A stretch of 64,000 nt of DNA from Pseudomonas fluvialis (GCF_002234375.1 NZ_NMQV01000004.1:62001-126000), one strand, 5' to 3'; numbered from the stretch's first letter, positions 47,718 to 57,109 are shown. Notes: generated by a model from the sequence alone, not told the origin. Numbers and translations are program-made.

Positions 47718-49700
47718 TCAGGCCTCGCCGGAGTCCTGGCGTGCCGCCTGTGGCAGGCTGACCACCTTGCCCTGGCGCTGGATGGGCGCCGGGCGGCGCA
47801 GCTGGCGCAGCATGTCGTTGGCCTGGGCCAGTTGCTGCTCCAGTTCACTGCTGTAGCGCGCCAGTTGCTGACCACGCTGGCGTGCCTGCTGGGTGTCCTG
47901 GGCCAGGGCCTTGAGGCGCAGCATATGGCTTTCCAGCAGTTGCTTGTGCTCCAGGGTGTACTGCATCAGCGGCATCAGGGCGTCGCCGGCCCACTGCCGG
48001 GCATCCTCGCGCAGGCGCTTGTGCAGGCTGACCACTTCCTGCACCAGGGTGGTAAAAAAGCGTCGGCTCAGGGTGCGCTGCTCGGTCAGCAGGGTCTTTA
48101 GCTGCAGGCGGAACTGGTCGGCTTTCTGGCGCAGTTGGCCGAGCTCGCGCTGGTAGCGCTTGCTGTTGAACTGCGGGGCATCGACGCCGTGCAGCGGATT
48201 ATCCTGGTTGTGCCGTTGGTAGATGGCCGCAACCATGCGGTTGGCCTGTTCCGCTTCGCTGGCAAAGCTGTCCAGATCATGCTCGATGCTGTCGAAGAAA
48301 CGCAGGATGGCCTGCTGGATGCCCAGGGTCGTCCAGCTACCGTTCAGGCTGTCGCTGAGCAGGCTGAGCTGCTGGTCGAGTTGTTCGGCACGCAGCGCCT
48401 GACAGAGCAGGTCGCCCTGGCGTTTGAGCAGGCGTTGATTGGTTTTCAGGCCCAGCAGGCGCCGATGGTGCTGGGCATGTTCTTCCTTGGTGCTGGCGGT
48501 CAGTTCGAAAAGCAACTGGCCATTGTCCTGCTGGTGGTTTTCCAGCAGTTGCTGTTGCTGGCGGACTTTCTCCAGGCGCAGGGCGAGGGCATGCTGGCTG
48601 TTGTTGAGCAGGGCCAGCACCTGGTTGACCACGCGCTCTTCGAGCAGGCGTTCCTTTTGCGCAACGATGCGTTCACAGAGCAGGTGCTCGAGATCGGCCA
48701 TACGGCTGCGCGCGAGCAGCGCGCGGTCGCCACGCACCTTGGCCAGCAGCGCTTGCTTGGCGGACAGCGGCAGCACGTTATCGGCGTCGATGCCCAGTTG
48801 CTTGGCAGTGCTCTGGCGCATCTGCTCGATGCTCTGGGCGATCTTGGCTTCTCCGGCCAGGTCATCCCATAGCATGTCGATCTTGTTGAGCACAGCAAAC
48901 AGACTGCTCTGGGTGTTTTCATCCAGTTGGCGAATATGGTTTTGCCAGATGGCCATGTCGCTGGCGCTGACCCCGGTGTCGGTGGCCAGCAGGAACAGAA
49001 TGGCCTGGGCGTTGGGCAGCATCGACAGGGTCAGCTCGGGCTCGCTGCCCAGGGCGTTGAGTCCGGGCGTATCGAGGATGCGCAGGCCCTGGCGCAGCAG
49101 CGGGTGATCGAAGTTGATCAGCGCATGGCGCCAGGCCGGCACCAGTACCTGTCCCGGTTTGCCGGCCGGTTCCAGGCCGTCGGGGTGGAAGCCCAGTTGG
49201 ATGGCCTGCTCCACCGGCATGGCTTTGCTGCGTGCGACCTGGGCAAAGGCCTGGGCCATGTTGGCCGGATCGCTGCTGTCCAAGGGAATATTCACCCAAT
49301 AGCGCGGGATGCGTTTGAACTGCGCGATGTTGGCGGCGCTGCTGCGTGTCTCGATGGGTAGCAGGCGGATGCAGGAGCGTTCGCTGCGTGGGTCGAAAAA
49401 CAGCTCGGTGGGGCACATGGTGGTGCGCCCGGCCTGCGAGGGCAACATGCGCTGGCCGTATTCGGAGAAGAACAGGCTGTTGATCAGCTCGGTCTTGCCG
49501 CGCGAAAACTCACCAACGAAGGCCAGGGTGATGTGGTCGGTGCGCAACAGCTTGAGCGCACGCTCCAGCTTGGCGGTCAGCGTCTCGGAGTTCAGCCGGT
49601 TGTGTTCCAGCCAGCTGCGGTAGCGGGTGATCTCGCGGATCAGTTCGCGCTTCCAGGCGACATAGGCATCGACCTGCTGGCTGAGTCGTTCCATGCTCAT
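47718..49700 (-). CDS. bacterial dynamin-like GTPase
   Basis: A 660-residue large GTPase. An N-terminal helical segment (1-55) precedes the G domain: GEFSRGKT at residues 63-70 (P-loop), RTTMCPTELFF near 91 with the switch I threonine, DTPGLNALG near 208 (G3) and LNKIDMLW near 270 (G4). Residues ~350-650 are long amphipathic helices rich in Gln, Leu and Glu, the stalk or assembly part. No transmembrane helix is seen. Such proteins bind and remodel membranes; the cellular role here is unknown. GGAGAG lies 9 bases before the ATG at 49700; a second Met two codons on is possible. It lies between metX and the DUF167 gene. Confidence 0.88.
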   Translation of the reverse strand: MSMERLSQQVDAYVAWKRELIREITRYRSWLEHNRLNSETLTAKLERALKLLRTDHITLAFVGEFSRGKTELINSLFFSEYGQRMLPSQAGRTTMCPTELFFDPRSERSCIRLLPIETRSSAANIAQFKRIPRYWVNIPLDSSDPANMAQAFAQVARSKAMPVEQAIQLGFHPDGLEPAGKPGQVLVPAWRHALINFDHPLLRQGLRILDTPGLNALGSEPELTLSMLPNAQAILFLLATDTGVSASDMAIWQNHIRQLDENTQSSLFAVLNKIDMLWDDLAGEAKIAQSIEQMRQSTAKQLGIDADNVLPLSAKQALLAKVRGDRALLARSRMADLEHLLCERIVAQKERLLEERVVNQVLALLNNSQHALALRLEKVRQQQQLLENHQQDNGQLLFELTASTKEEHAQHHRRLLGLKTNQRLLKRQGDLLCQALRAEQLDQQLSLLSDSLNGSWTTLGIQQAILRFFDSIEHDLDSFASEAEQANRMVAAIYQRHNQDNPLHGVDAPQFNSKRYQRELGQLRQKADQFRLQLKTLLTEQRTLSRRFFTTLVQEVVSLHKRLREDARQWAGDALMPLMQYTLEHKQLLESHMLRLKALAQDTQQARQRGQQLARYSSELEQQLAQANDMLRQLRRPAPIQRQGKVVSLPQAARQDSGEA

Positions 49701-49802
49701 GGCAATCTCTCCGGACGTATGTCGACCTGGTCGGCGGTGCTTGCATTATGGAGAGCGCGAGGCCAGCGTCAATGCGTGGCAGTCTGCCGCCTGCGTAACC
49801 AC

Positions 49803-50099
49803 TCAGGATGCGGGTGCCAGGCCGGGCAGCTCAGGGAGTTGGCGGGGCGCCTGGATGCGTACGCGCTTTTGCCGGCTGCTGTCGCCACTATCCAGGCTGA
49901 CCTGGCTTTTCGCCACGCCAAAAGCCTTGGCGATGAACGCCAGTAGCTGGGCATTGGCCCTGCCGTCGATCGGCGGGGCACTGATGCGGATTTTCAGGCG
50001 CTCACCATGCAGCCCGGCAAATTCATCCTTGCTGGCCTTGGGCTGCAGGTGACAGTCGAGCAACAGATCGGCGCCGTCCCAGCGAAAGTAGCTTATCAG
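49803..50099 (-). CDS. DUF167 (YggU) family protein, apparent CTG start
   Basis: A 98-residue cytoplasmic protein of the YggU family of unknown function. The core FRWDGADLLLDCHLQPKAS, EFAGLHGERLKIRISAPP and DGRANAQLLAFIAKAFG are strongly conserved. No ATG, GTG or TTG occurs in frame between the core and the preceding reading frame. The best start is a CTG at 50097-50099 that overlaps the yggT stop as CTGA, the same arrangement as a normal ATGA coupling. If this is right, it is a rare non-canonical start. It follows yggT in the yggS-proC-yggT run. Confidence 0.8.
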   Translation of the reverse strand: MISYFRWDGADLLLDCHLQPKASKDEFAGLHGERLKIRISAPPIDGRANAQLLAFIAKAFGVAKSQVSLDSGDSSRQKRVRIQAPRQLPELPGLAPAS

Positions 50100-50689
50100 A
50101 TGAACGGGCTGAGCGCCTTGGGCATGCCGGTCATGACGACCAGGTTGCCAATCACCAGCATGTCCAAAAGGTTCAGTGCGATAAACGCAAAGATCGGTGA
50201 AATGTCCAGCCCGCCCAGGTTGGGCAGCAGGCGGCGAATCGGTGCCAGCAATGGTTCGCACAGCTGGTTGACCAGTTGTGCCGCCGGGTTGTAGCTGCCC
50301 GGTGCGACCCAGGAGAGGATCACGCTGACAATCAGGGCGAAGAAGAACACCTTGAGAAACAGCGAAGTCACACCGATCAGCGACCACACCAGCAGTTGCG
50401 CGAGATGCCCGCCAACGTCGATGCCCATCAACAGCAGGGTGACGATCATCAGCAGCAGCTGCACGCCGATAGCCAGCACCAGCGAGGCGATGTCCAGGCC
50501 GGCCAGGCCGGGAATCAGCCGGCGCAACGGCTTGAGCAGCGGCTGGGTGGCGCGCACCACGAACTGGCTGAGCGGGTTGTAGAAGTCGGCGCGTACCAGT
50601 TGCAGGATGAAACGCAGCAGGATGATCAGCAGGTACAGGCTGCCGAGCGTCTGGATGACATAGATGAAGGCAGTACTCAAACCATTCAT
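50096..50689 (-). CDS. yggT: YggT family inner-membrane protein
   Basis: A 197-residue membrane protein with two copies of the YggT unit: residues ~1-90 (LRFILQLVRADFYNPLSQFVV) and ~100-195 (ILSWVAPGSYNPAAQLVNQL). Each has two TM helices and the conserved FYNP/YNP-type segment. The family is linked to osmotic or envelope homeostasis in some bacteria, but its function is not settled. It is 15 bases after proC and overlaps the DUF167 start. Confidence 0.93.
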   Translation of the reverse strand: MNGLSTAFIYVIQTLGSLYLLIILLRFILQLVRADFYNPLSQFVVRATQPLLKPLRRLIPGLAGLDIASLVLAIGVQLLLMIVTLLLMGIDVGGHLAQLLVWSLIGVTSLFLKVFFFALIVSVILSWVAPGSYNPAAQLVNQLCEPLLAPIRRLLPNLGGLDISPIFAFIALNLLDMLVIGNLVVMTGMPKALSPFI

Positions 50690-50704
50690 GGGGAAGCTCC
50701 GGGT

Positions 50705-51538
50705 TTAGTCGCCGAGTTGGGCGGCCAGTTCGGCCGAGCGTTGCTGGGCAGCCTGCATGGCCTGCTGTACCAGTTCGCTGAAACCGCCCGCCTGGAAGCA
50801 GCGAATGGCTGCCTCGGTGGTGCCGTTGGGCGAGGTGACCCGACGGCGGAGCTCGCCGGCCTCGACCTGGCTTTCCGCGGCCATGCGTGCCGCGCCCAGT
50901 GCAGTGTGCTGGGCGAGGCGTGCGGCGGTTTGCGCATCCAGGCCGAGTTGTGTGCCGGCTTGGGTCATGGCCTCGATGAGCAGGAAGAAATAGGCTGGGC
51001 CGCTACCGGACAGGGCGGTAACCGCATCGATCTGTTGTTCTTCGTCGAGCCACAGGGCCAGACCAACCGCGCCCAGCAGTTGTTCGGCAAGCTGGCGCTG
51101 CGCCGCGCTGACCTCGGGCGTGGCAAACAGACCGCTGACGCCCTGGCGCAGCAGGGCTGGGGTATTGGGCATGCAGCGCACGATGGCCGGCGCAGTGGGG
51201 CGCTCCGCACGCAACCAGTTGGCCAGGCTGGCGCAGCTGATGCCGGCGGCGATCGAGACAACTAGTTCATGCCCCTTGAGATGCCTGGCCAGGTCCAGGC
51301 AGACCGCTTTCATCACCTGGGGCTTGACCGCCAGCACCACGACATCGGCTTCGGCGATGGCGGCCGGGTTGTCGGCGAACAGTTCGATGCCGTGCTCGGC
51401 GTTCAGGCGGCTGCGTTGCTCTACACCGGGGTCACTGGCGCGGATATGGCTGGCCGGGACACCCTGGGCGAGCAGGCCGCCGATCAGGCTGGTGGCCATG
51501 TTGCCGGCGCCGACAAAGGCTATGCGAGGCGAATTCAT
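50705..51538 (-). CDS. proC: pyrroline-5-carboxylate reductase
   Basis: A 277-residue NAD(P)H-dependent enzyme that reduces pyrroline-5-carboxylate to proline, the last step of proline synthesis. The Rossmann motif is FVGAGNMATSLIGGLL at the N-terminus. ALSGSGPAYFFLLIEAM near residue 180 is the family signature, with QTAARLAQHTALGAARM and SPNGTTEAAI nearby. Length is standard. It lies 9 bases after yggS and 15 bases before yggT. Confidence 0.97.
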   Translation of the reverse strand: MNSPRIAFVGAGNMATSLIGGLLAQGVPASHIRASDPGVEQRSRLNAEHGIELFADNPAAIAEADVVVLAVKPQVMKAVCLDLARHLKGHELVVSIAAGISCASLANWLRAERPTAPAIVRCMPNTPALLRQGVSGLFATPEVSAAQRQLAEQLLGAVGLALWLDEEQQIDAVTALSGSGPAYFFLLIEAMTQAGTQLGLDAQTAARLAQHTALGAARMAAESQVEAGELRRRVTSPNGTTEAAIRCFQAGGFSELVQQAMQAAQQRSAELAAQLGD

Positions 51539-51547
51539 CGGTATTCC

Positions 51548-52240
51548 TTAAGAGTGAGGGGTGGCGTAGTCGCGGGCGCCAAACAGGGCGGTGCCGATGC
51601 GTACCCAGGTGGCACCTTCGGCAATGGCGGCTTCCAGGTCATGGCTCATGCCCATGGACAACGTCGCCAGGGGCGGCTGCAGGTCGCTCGCCAGTTGGCG
51701 CAATTGCGCGCAGGCGGCGCGCTGCTGCGCGAGATCGTCGCTGGGCTCGGGGATGGCCATCAGACCGCAGAGTTGCAGGTTGGTCAGCTTGGTCACGGCG
51801 GCGGCGAGCGCCGGGAGTTCTTCGGGTGTACAGCCTGACTTGCTGGCTTCGCCGCTGATGTTGACCTGCAGGCAGATCTTCAGCGGGGGCAGGTTGGTCG
51901 GGCGCTGTTCTGACAGGCGCTGGGCGATTTTCAGGCGGTCTACCGAATGCACCCAGGCAAAATGTTCGGCAATCGGCCGGGTCTTGTTGGACTGGATGGG
52001 ACCAATGAAATGCCAGGTAATCGGCAGGTCGGCCAGCTCCTGCTGCTTGCTCAGCGCTTCCTGCAGATAGTTTTCGCCAAAGTCGCGCTGGCCGCAGGCG
52101 AAAGCCTCGCGCACGGCCTGTGCCGGCTTGGTCTTGCTCACTGCGAGCAGCTGTACCTGTGCGGGATCACGTCCCGAGGCTTGCGCTGCCGCACGGATGC
52201 GCGCGGCAACCTTTGCAATATTCTCTGCTATCGTGGACAT
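51548..52240 (-). CDS. yggS: YggS family pyridoxal phosphate homeostasis protein
   Basis: A 230-residue PLP-binding protein with an alanine-racemase-type TIM barrel that buffers free PLP rather than catalysing a known reaction. LLAVSKTKP near residue 35 holds the PLP lysine. FGENYLQEA near 55, WHFIGPIQSNKTR near 80, LSMGMSHDLEAAI near 195 and VRIGTALFG near 217 are signatures. It starts 72 bases from the divergent pilT ATG and heads the yggS-proC-yggT-DUF167 run. Confidence 0.96.
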   Translation of the reverse strand: MSTIAENIAKVAARIRAAAQASGRDPAQVQLLAVSKTKPAQAVREAFACGQRDFGENYLQEALSKQQELADLPITWHFIGPIQSNKTRPIAEHFAWVHSVDRLKIAQRLSEQRPTNLPPLKICLQVNISGEASKSGCTPEELPALAAAVTKLTNLQLCGLMAIPEPSDDLAQQRAACAQLRQLASDLQPPLATLSMGMSHDLEAAIAEGATWVRIGTALFGARDYATPHS

Positions 52241-52312
52241 TACTTGCGCTCTATAGCCCGGCCGTCTTGGCTCTGCGGCATTCTACCTGCTTGCATCTGA
52301 TTGGGGAGTCCC

Positions 52313-53347
52313 ATGGATATTACCGAGCTGCTTGCCTTCAGCGCCAAGCAAGGCGCGTCGGACCTGCACCTCTCGGCTGGCTTGCCGCCGATGATTCGCG
52401 TGGATGGCGATGTGCGGCGGATCAATTTGCCGCCGATGGATCACAAACAGGTCCATGCGCTGATCTACGACATCATGAATGACAAGCAGCGCAAGGATTA
52501 CGAGGAATTCCTCGAGACCGACTTTTCCTTTGAAGTGCCCGGCGTAGCGCGCTTCCGGGTTAACGCCTTCAATCAGAACCGTGGGGCCGGCGCGGTCTTC
52601 CGGACCATTCCTTCCAAGGTGCTGACCATGGAAGAGCTGGGCATGGGCGAGATCTTCAAGAAGATCTCCGATGTGCCGCGTGGCCTGGTGCTGGTGACCG
52701 GTCCGACCGGTTCGGGTAAGTCGACCACCCTGGCGGCGATGCTCGACTACCTGAACAACTGCAAGTACCACCACATTCTTACCGTGGAAGACCCGATCGA
52801 ATTCGTTCACGAATCGAAGAAGTGCTTGGTCAACCAGCGTGAAGTGCATCGTGACACCTTGGGCTTCAACGAGGCGCTGCGTTCGGCCCTGCGTGAAGAC
52901 CCGGACATTATTCTGGTCGGCGAGATGCGCGATCTGGAGACCATCCGCCTGGCGCTGACCGCTGCGGAAACCGGTCACCTGGTGTTCGGCACCCTGCACA
53001 CCACCTCGGCGGCCAAGACCATCGACCGTATCGTCGACGTGTTCCCGGCCGAGGAAAAGTCCATGGTTCGTTCGATGCTTTCCGAATCGTTGCAGGCGGT
53101 TATCTCGCAGACGCTGATCAAGAAGATTGGTGGTGGTCGGGTGGCGGCCCACGAGATCATGATCGGCACGCCGGCCATTCGTAACCTGATCCGCGAGGAC
53201 AAGGTGGCGCAGATGTATTCGGCGATCCAGACCGGCGGTGCGCTGGGCATGCAGACCCTCGATGCCTGCCTGAAGAGCCTGGTTGCCAAAGGGCTGATCA
53301 GCCGGGAAAACGCCCGCGAGAAAGCCAAGACTCCAGAAAACTTCTGA
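52313..53347 (+). CDS. pilT: type IV pilus retraction ATPase PilT
   Basis: A 344-residue hexameric ATPase that depolymerises pili and drives twitching motility. The N-terminal PAS-like domain starts MDITELLAFSAKQGASDLHL. Walker A is GPTGSGKSTT near residues 131-140, the Asp box is VEDPIEF, Walker B is IILVGEMRD near 200, and the His box is HLVFGTLHT. AIRNLIRE near 288 is the PilT-specific motif needed for retraction. The ATG at 52313 has GGGGAG 6 bases upstream; an in-frame ATG at 52301 is less supported. pilU follows 57 bases later. Confidence 0.97.
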   Translation: MDITELLAFSAKQGASDLHLSAGLPPMIRVDGDVRRINLPPMDHKQVHALIYDIMNDKQRKDYEEFLETDFSFEVPGVARFRVNAFNQNRGAGAVFRTIPSKVLTMEELGMGEIFKKISDVPRGLVLVTGPTGSGKSTTLAAMLDYLNNCKYHHILTVEDPIEFVHESKKCLVNQREVHRDTLGFNEALRSALREDPDIILVGEMRDLETIRLALTAAETGHLVFGTLHTTSAAKTIDRIVDVFPAEEKSMVRSMLSESLQAVISQTLIKKIGGGRVAAHEIMIGTPAIRNLIREDKVAQMYSAIQTGGALGMQTLDACLKSLVAKGLISRENAREKAKTPENF

Positions 53348-53404
53348 TAAATACGACCGCCCGCCGAGGCGGCGCGGTCGCTGTGCCAGTGCAGGTAGGG
53401 CTTC

Positions 53405-54556
53405 ATGGAATTTGAAAAACTGTTGCGACTGATGGTCGAAAAGGGTGGTTCCGACCTGTTCATCACGGCGGGTGTGCCGCCGTCGATGAAGGTCAATGGC
53501 AAGATCATGCCGGTGACCAAGGTGCCGATGTCACCCGAGCAGACCCGTGAAACCGTGCATTCGGTGATGAACGAACAGCAGCGTCGCGAGTTTGCCGAAA
53601 ATCACGAGTGCAACTTTGCCATCAGTGCACGTGGTATCGGCCGCTTCCGGGTCAGCGCCTTCTATCAGCGCAATCTGGCCGGCATGGTGTTGCGGCGTAT
53701 CGAAACCAATATTCCGACCCTGGAAGACCTCAAGTTGCCTGAGGTGCTGAAGAAGCTGGCGATGACCAAGCGTGGCCTGGTGTTGTTCGTCGGGGCCACA
53801 GGGACCGGGAAATCAACGTCGCTGGCGGCGATGATCGGTTATCGCAACAAGAATTCCAGTGGCCACATCATCTCTATCGAAGACCCGATCGAGTACATCC
53901 ATCAGCACCAGAGTTGCATCGTTACCCAGCGTGAAGTGGGCATCGATACCGACTCTTTCGAGGTTGCCCTGAAGAACACTCTGCGCCAGGCGCCCGATGT
54001 GATTCTGATTGGCGAGATTCGTACCCGTGAAACCATGGACTACGCGGTAGCCTTTGCCGAAACCGGGCACTTGTGTCTGGCGACCCTGCACGCCAACAAT
54101 GCCAACCAGGCGCTGGATCGAATCATCAACTTCTTCCCGCCGGATCGGCAGAACCAGGTGTGGATGGACCTGTCGCTCAACCTCAAGGCCATTGTCGCTC
54201 AGCAGCTGGTGCCGACACCGGATGGCAAGGGGCGTCGCGCGGTAATCGAAGTGCTGATCAATACCCCGCTGGCGGCTGACCTGATCCGTAAGGGTGAGGT
54301 TCATGAACTCAAACCTCTGATGAAGCGCTCCACCGAGCAAGGCATGCAGACCTTCGATCAGGCGCTGTACAACCTCTATGTGCAGGGCGAAATCACTTAC
54401 GAAGATGCCTTGCTGCATGCCGATTCGGCGAACGACCTGCGTCTGATGATCAAGCTCGGTTCGGAAACGGATGGTGAGCACCTGACCAGCATGAGTCAGG
54501 GGCTCAGCCTGGAAATGAGCGAGGATGACCAGCCAGGCATGCGTTTGCGCCGCTGA
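53405..54556 (+). CDS. pilU: PilT-dependent retraction ATPase PilU
   Basis: A 383-residue paralogue of PilT that assists pilus retraction. MEFEKLLRLMVEKGGSDLF begins the PAS-like domain. Walker A is GATGTGKSTS near residue 132, with SIEDPIEYIH and Walker B VILIGEIRT near 200. It lacks the exact AIRNLIRE motif (ADLIRKGEVHELK instead) and has the longer acidic C-terminus typical of PilU. It follows pilT on the same strand and ends in a strong terminator that faces the ponA stop. Confidence 0.95.
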   Translation: MEFEKLLRLMVEKGGSDLFITAGVPPSMKVNGKIMPVTKVPMSPEQTRETVHSVMNEQQRREFAENHECNFAISARGIGRFRVSAFYQRNLAGMVLRRIETNIPTLEDLKLPEVLKKLAMTKRGLVLFVGATGTGKSTSLAAMIGYRNKNSSGHIISIEDPIEYIHQHQSCIVTQREVGIDTDSFEVALKNTLRQAPDVILIGEIRTRETMDYAVAFAETGHLCLATLHANNANQALDRIINFFPPDRQNQVWMDLSLNLKAIVAQQLVPTPDGKGRRAVIEVLINTPLAADLIRKGEVHELKPLMKRSTEQGMQTFDQALYNLYVQGEITYEDALLHADSANDLRLMIKLGSETDGEHLTSMSQGLSLEMSEDDQPGMRLRR

Positions 54557-54575
54557 ACTCGCTGGGTTCTGGTTG

Positions 54576-54607
54576 CGCCCCGTCACCTTTGGTCACGGGG
54601 CGTTTTT
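54576..54607. terminator. intrinsic terminator between convergent pilU and ponA
   Basis: CGCCCCGT and ACGGGGCG arms extend to a 12-bp stem with one internal mismatch around a short loop, followed by TTTTT. It lies 19 bases after the pilU stop and 8 bases from the ponA stop. It is strong on the plus strand; on the minus strand the T-run is missing. Confidence 0.88.
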
Positions 54608-54615
54608 CTAGGTGA

Positions 54616-57009
54616 TCAGAACAGATCCAGCGGTGCACCTTCCTCGATGGGCAGCGGACTGCCAGGGGCTTGCAGGCTGGGGTCGAACTCACTCATCGAA
54701 GGCGGCGTGTCCTCGCTTTTGAAAACCTCGAAGTAGGCGTTTGGATTGCCGGGCGTCGCTGCGCGACCGCTGAACGGATCGACACGCAGGGTTACCACCC
54801 CAGGCGGTTGTGGCAGCAGGCGTTGTGGGCGGTCCTTGAGTGCTTCACCCATAAAGCTCATCCAGATCGGCAGGGCAACCGTGCCACCATATTCGTTACG
54901 GCCCAGGCTGGCCGGTTGGTCGAAACCGCTCCACACCGTGGTGACTAGGTCGGCGTTGTAGCCGGAGAACCAGCTGTCCTTGGACTCATTGGTCGTACCG
55001 GTCTTGCCGGCCAGGTCGGCGCGTTGCAAGGCCAGGGCGCGCCTGCCGGTGCCGCGGGTGATGACGTCCTGCAGCATGCTGGTGAGGATATAGCTGGTGC
55101 GTGGGTCGATGATTTGCTCTGCGCTTGGCGGCACGCTCTCGCTAGACGGGACACCGCTGCTGGGTAGCAGCGGTGTCAGGCCGGGCACGCTGCGCGGATT
55201 GGCGACGAATAGCTGTTGTCCGTCGCGACTGTCAATCCGTTCGATCAGGTAGGGTTCGATCTTGTACCCGCCGTTGGCGAATGCTGCCCATCCGGTAGCG
55301 ATTTCCATCGGCGTCAGATTGGCGGTGCCCAGGGCTAGCGAAAGATTGCCAGGCAGGTCTTCGCGGCGAAAGCCGAAGCGCTCGATATAGCTGAGTGTCT
55401 TATTGATACCCAGATCCTGCAGAAGGCGAATCGATACCAGGTTACGTGAACGATAAAGCGCTTCGCGTAGGCGAATGGGGCCAAGGAAGGTGTTGTTGTC
55501 GTTTTTCGGTCGCCAGGCTTCGGCCATGCCGGCTTCCTGGAAAACGATGGGAGCGTCATTGACCAGGCTGGCAGCGGTGTAGCCGTTATCCAGTGCAGCG
55601 CTGTAAACGAAGGGTTTGAAGCTGGAGCCTGGCTGGCGTTTGGCCTGGGTGGCACGGTTGTAATTGCTCTGCTCGAAAGAAAAACCGCCTACCAGGGCGC
55701 GAATGGCGCCGTTTGCCGGATCCAGAGTAACCAGTGCGCTTTGCGCAGCAGGCAGTTGGGCGAAAACGAGTCTGTCGTCATCCAGGCGCTTGACTCGGAT
55801 AATATCGCCGGGCTGGACGATATCTGCCGGTTTGCGTGGCACTGGGCCCATGCTATTGCTGTTGAGGAAGGGCCGCGCCCACTGCATGCTCGTCCAGGTG
55901 ACTGCCTGTTCTTCACCGTTGCGTAGCATGACCAGGATGCCGCTTTGCTCAACCTGGGTGACCAAGGCGGGCTCCAGGCCGCCTAGACTGCGCTGCTGCG
56001 CTAGACGGGCAGGCCATTGCTCGCGAGGTAGTTCAGCCAGGCGTGCTTCCGGGCCGCGATAGCCGTGGCGCTGATCGTAGCTACGCAGCCCTTCATGCAG
56101 GGCGCGGTTGGCGCTTTCCTGGAGGTTGCTGGGTACTGTGACATACACCCTGAAGCCTTCGGTGTACGCTTCGCTGCCGTATCGACCGACCATTTCTGCG
56201 CGTGCCATCTCGGCGATATAGGGTGCGCTGAGCTCTGGCTTTGGCACGTGGTAGCTGGCGGCGATGGGCTCTTCGATGGCGGCCAAATAGCTTGCCTGAT
56301 CAATCTTGCCGAGGCGATGCATGCGCCCCAGAATCCAGTCGCGCCGTTCCTTGCTGCGTGTAGGGTTGACCAGCGGATTGAATGCCGAGGGGGCTTTGGG
56401 TAGGCCGGCAATCATGGCCATCTGGGCCAGGCTCAGTTCGCCTATGGGTTTTCCGTAGTAGACCTGGGCGGCGGCTTCGATACCGTAGGCTCGGTGTCCC
56501 AAGTAGATTTTGTTGACATAGAGCTCAAGGATTTCTTCCTTGCTCAGCTCTCGTTCTATTTGCAAGGCAAGCAGAATCTCGGTGATTTTGCGTGAGAAGC
56601 TGCGTTCACTGGTGAGGAAGAAGTTCTTCGCCACCTGCATGGTGATGGTGCTGCCGCCGCTTTGGATCTGTCCGGTTTTCAATAATTGTGTCGCAGCGCG
56701 CAACAGGCTGCTGAAGTCGACGCCATGATGTTGGCTGAAGTTGTCGTCTTCGGCCGAAAGCAGGGCTGCAATAAAATCTTCAGGAATGTCGGCAAAGGCA
56801 ATGGGCGCACGGCGCATCTCGCCAAACTCAGCGATCAGTTTCTGATCATGGCTGTAGACGCGTAGAGGTATCTGCAGTTGGATGCTGCGTAGCGACTCGA
56901 CGGACGGCAGGCTGGGGCTAAGATACAGGTAGGCGCCACTGAAACTGAGCAGTGCAGCACAAAATATGGCGACGCCAGACCACCAGAAAAACTTGAGCAG
57001 GCGAATCAA
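54616..57009 (-). CDS. ponA: penicillin-binding protein 1A
   Basis: A 797-residue bifunctional peptidoglycan synthase. The N-terminal anchor is SGVAIFCAALLSFSGAYLYL. The GT51 domain has SAEDDNFSQHHG near residue 88 with the catalytic glutamate, GGSTITMQVAKNFFL near 118, KEEILELYVNKIYLG and GIEAAAQVYYGK. An OB-like linker follows. The transpeptidase has SSFKP near residue 466 (nucleophilic serine), SRN near 524 and KTGT near 670. It is divergent from pilM, as in other pseudomonads, and convergent with pilU here, which replaces the usual neighbour. Confidence 0.97.
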   Translation of the reverse strand: MIRLLKFFWWSGVAIFCAALLSFSGAYLYLSPSLPSVESLRSIQLQIPLRVYSHDQKLIAEFGEMRRAPIAFADIPEDFIAALLSAEDDNFSQHHGVDFSSLLRAATQLLKTGQIQSGGSTITMQVAKNFFLTSERSFSRKITEILLALQIERELSKEEILELYVNKIYLGHRAYGIEAAAQVYYGKPIGELSLAQMAMIAGLPKAPSAFNPLVNPTRSKERRDWILGRMHRLGKIDQASYLAAIEEPIAASYHVPKPELSAPYIAEMARAEMVGRYGSEAYTEGFRVYVTVPSNLQESANRALHEGLRSYDQRHGYRGPEARLAELPREQWPARLAQQRSLGGLEPALVTQVEQSGILVMLRNGEEQAVTWTSMQWARPFLNSNSMGPVPRKPADIVQPGDIIRVKRLDDDRLVFAQLPAAQSALVTLDPANGAIRALVGGFSFEQSNYNRATQAKRQPGSSFKPFVYSAALDNGYTAASLVNDAPIVFQEAGMAEAWRPKNDNNTFLGPIRLREALYRSRNLVSIRLLQDLGINKTLSYIERFGFRREDLPGNLSLALGTANLTPMEIATGWAAFANGGYKIEPYLIERIDSRDGQQLFVANPRSVPGLTPLLPSSGVPSSESVPPSAEQIIDPRTSYILTSMLQDVITRGTGRRALALQRADLAGKTGTTNESKDSWFSGYNADLVTTVWSGFDQPASLGRNEYGGTVALPIWMSFMGEALKDRPQRLLPQPPGVVTLRVDPFSGRAATPGNPNAYFEVFKSEDTPPSMSEFDPSLQAPGSPLPIEEGAPLDLF

Positions 57010-57078
57010 GATGATGGGATTTCCAGATAAAAGAATGAGTTAAGAGTAGGCTTCGGTGAAAAGGGAAAAGCTGGTCAC

Positions 57079-57084
57079 ATTATA
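57079..57084 (-). promoter_or_regulatory. -10 element candidate for ponA
   Basis: A perfect TATAAT on the minus strand lies 70 bases upstream of the ponA ATG. The TTGAAA nearest to it is only 9 bases away, too close for a -35 partner, and the hexamer at 17 bases is poor. It is therefore only a partial promoter call. Confidence 0.4.
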
Positions 57085-57109
57085 AGCGGTTTTTTTCAAG
57101 GGGAGCCAT

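Noticed and set aside
57070..57100. Complete sigma-70 promoter for ponA built from TTGAAA and TATAAT
   Set aside because: The spacer would be 9 bases, too short; only the -10 element was kept as a partial call.
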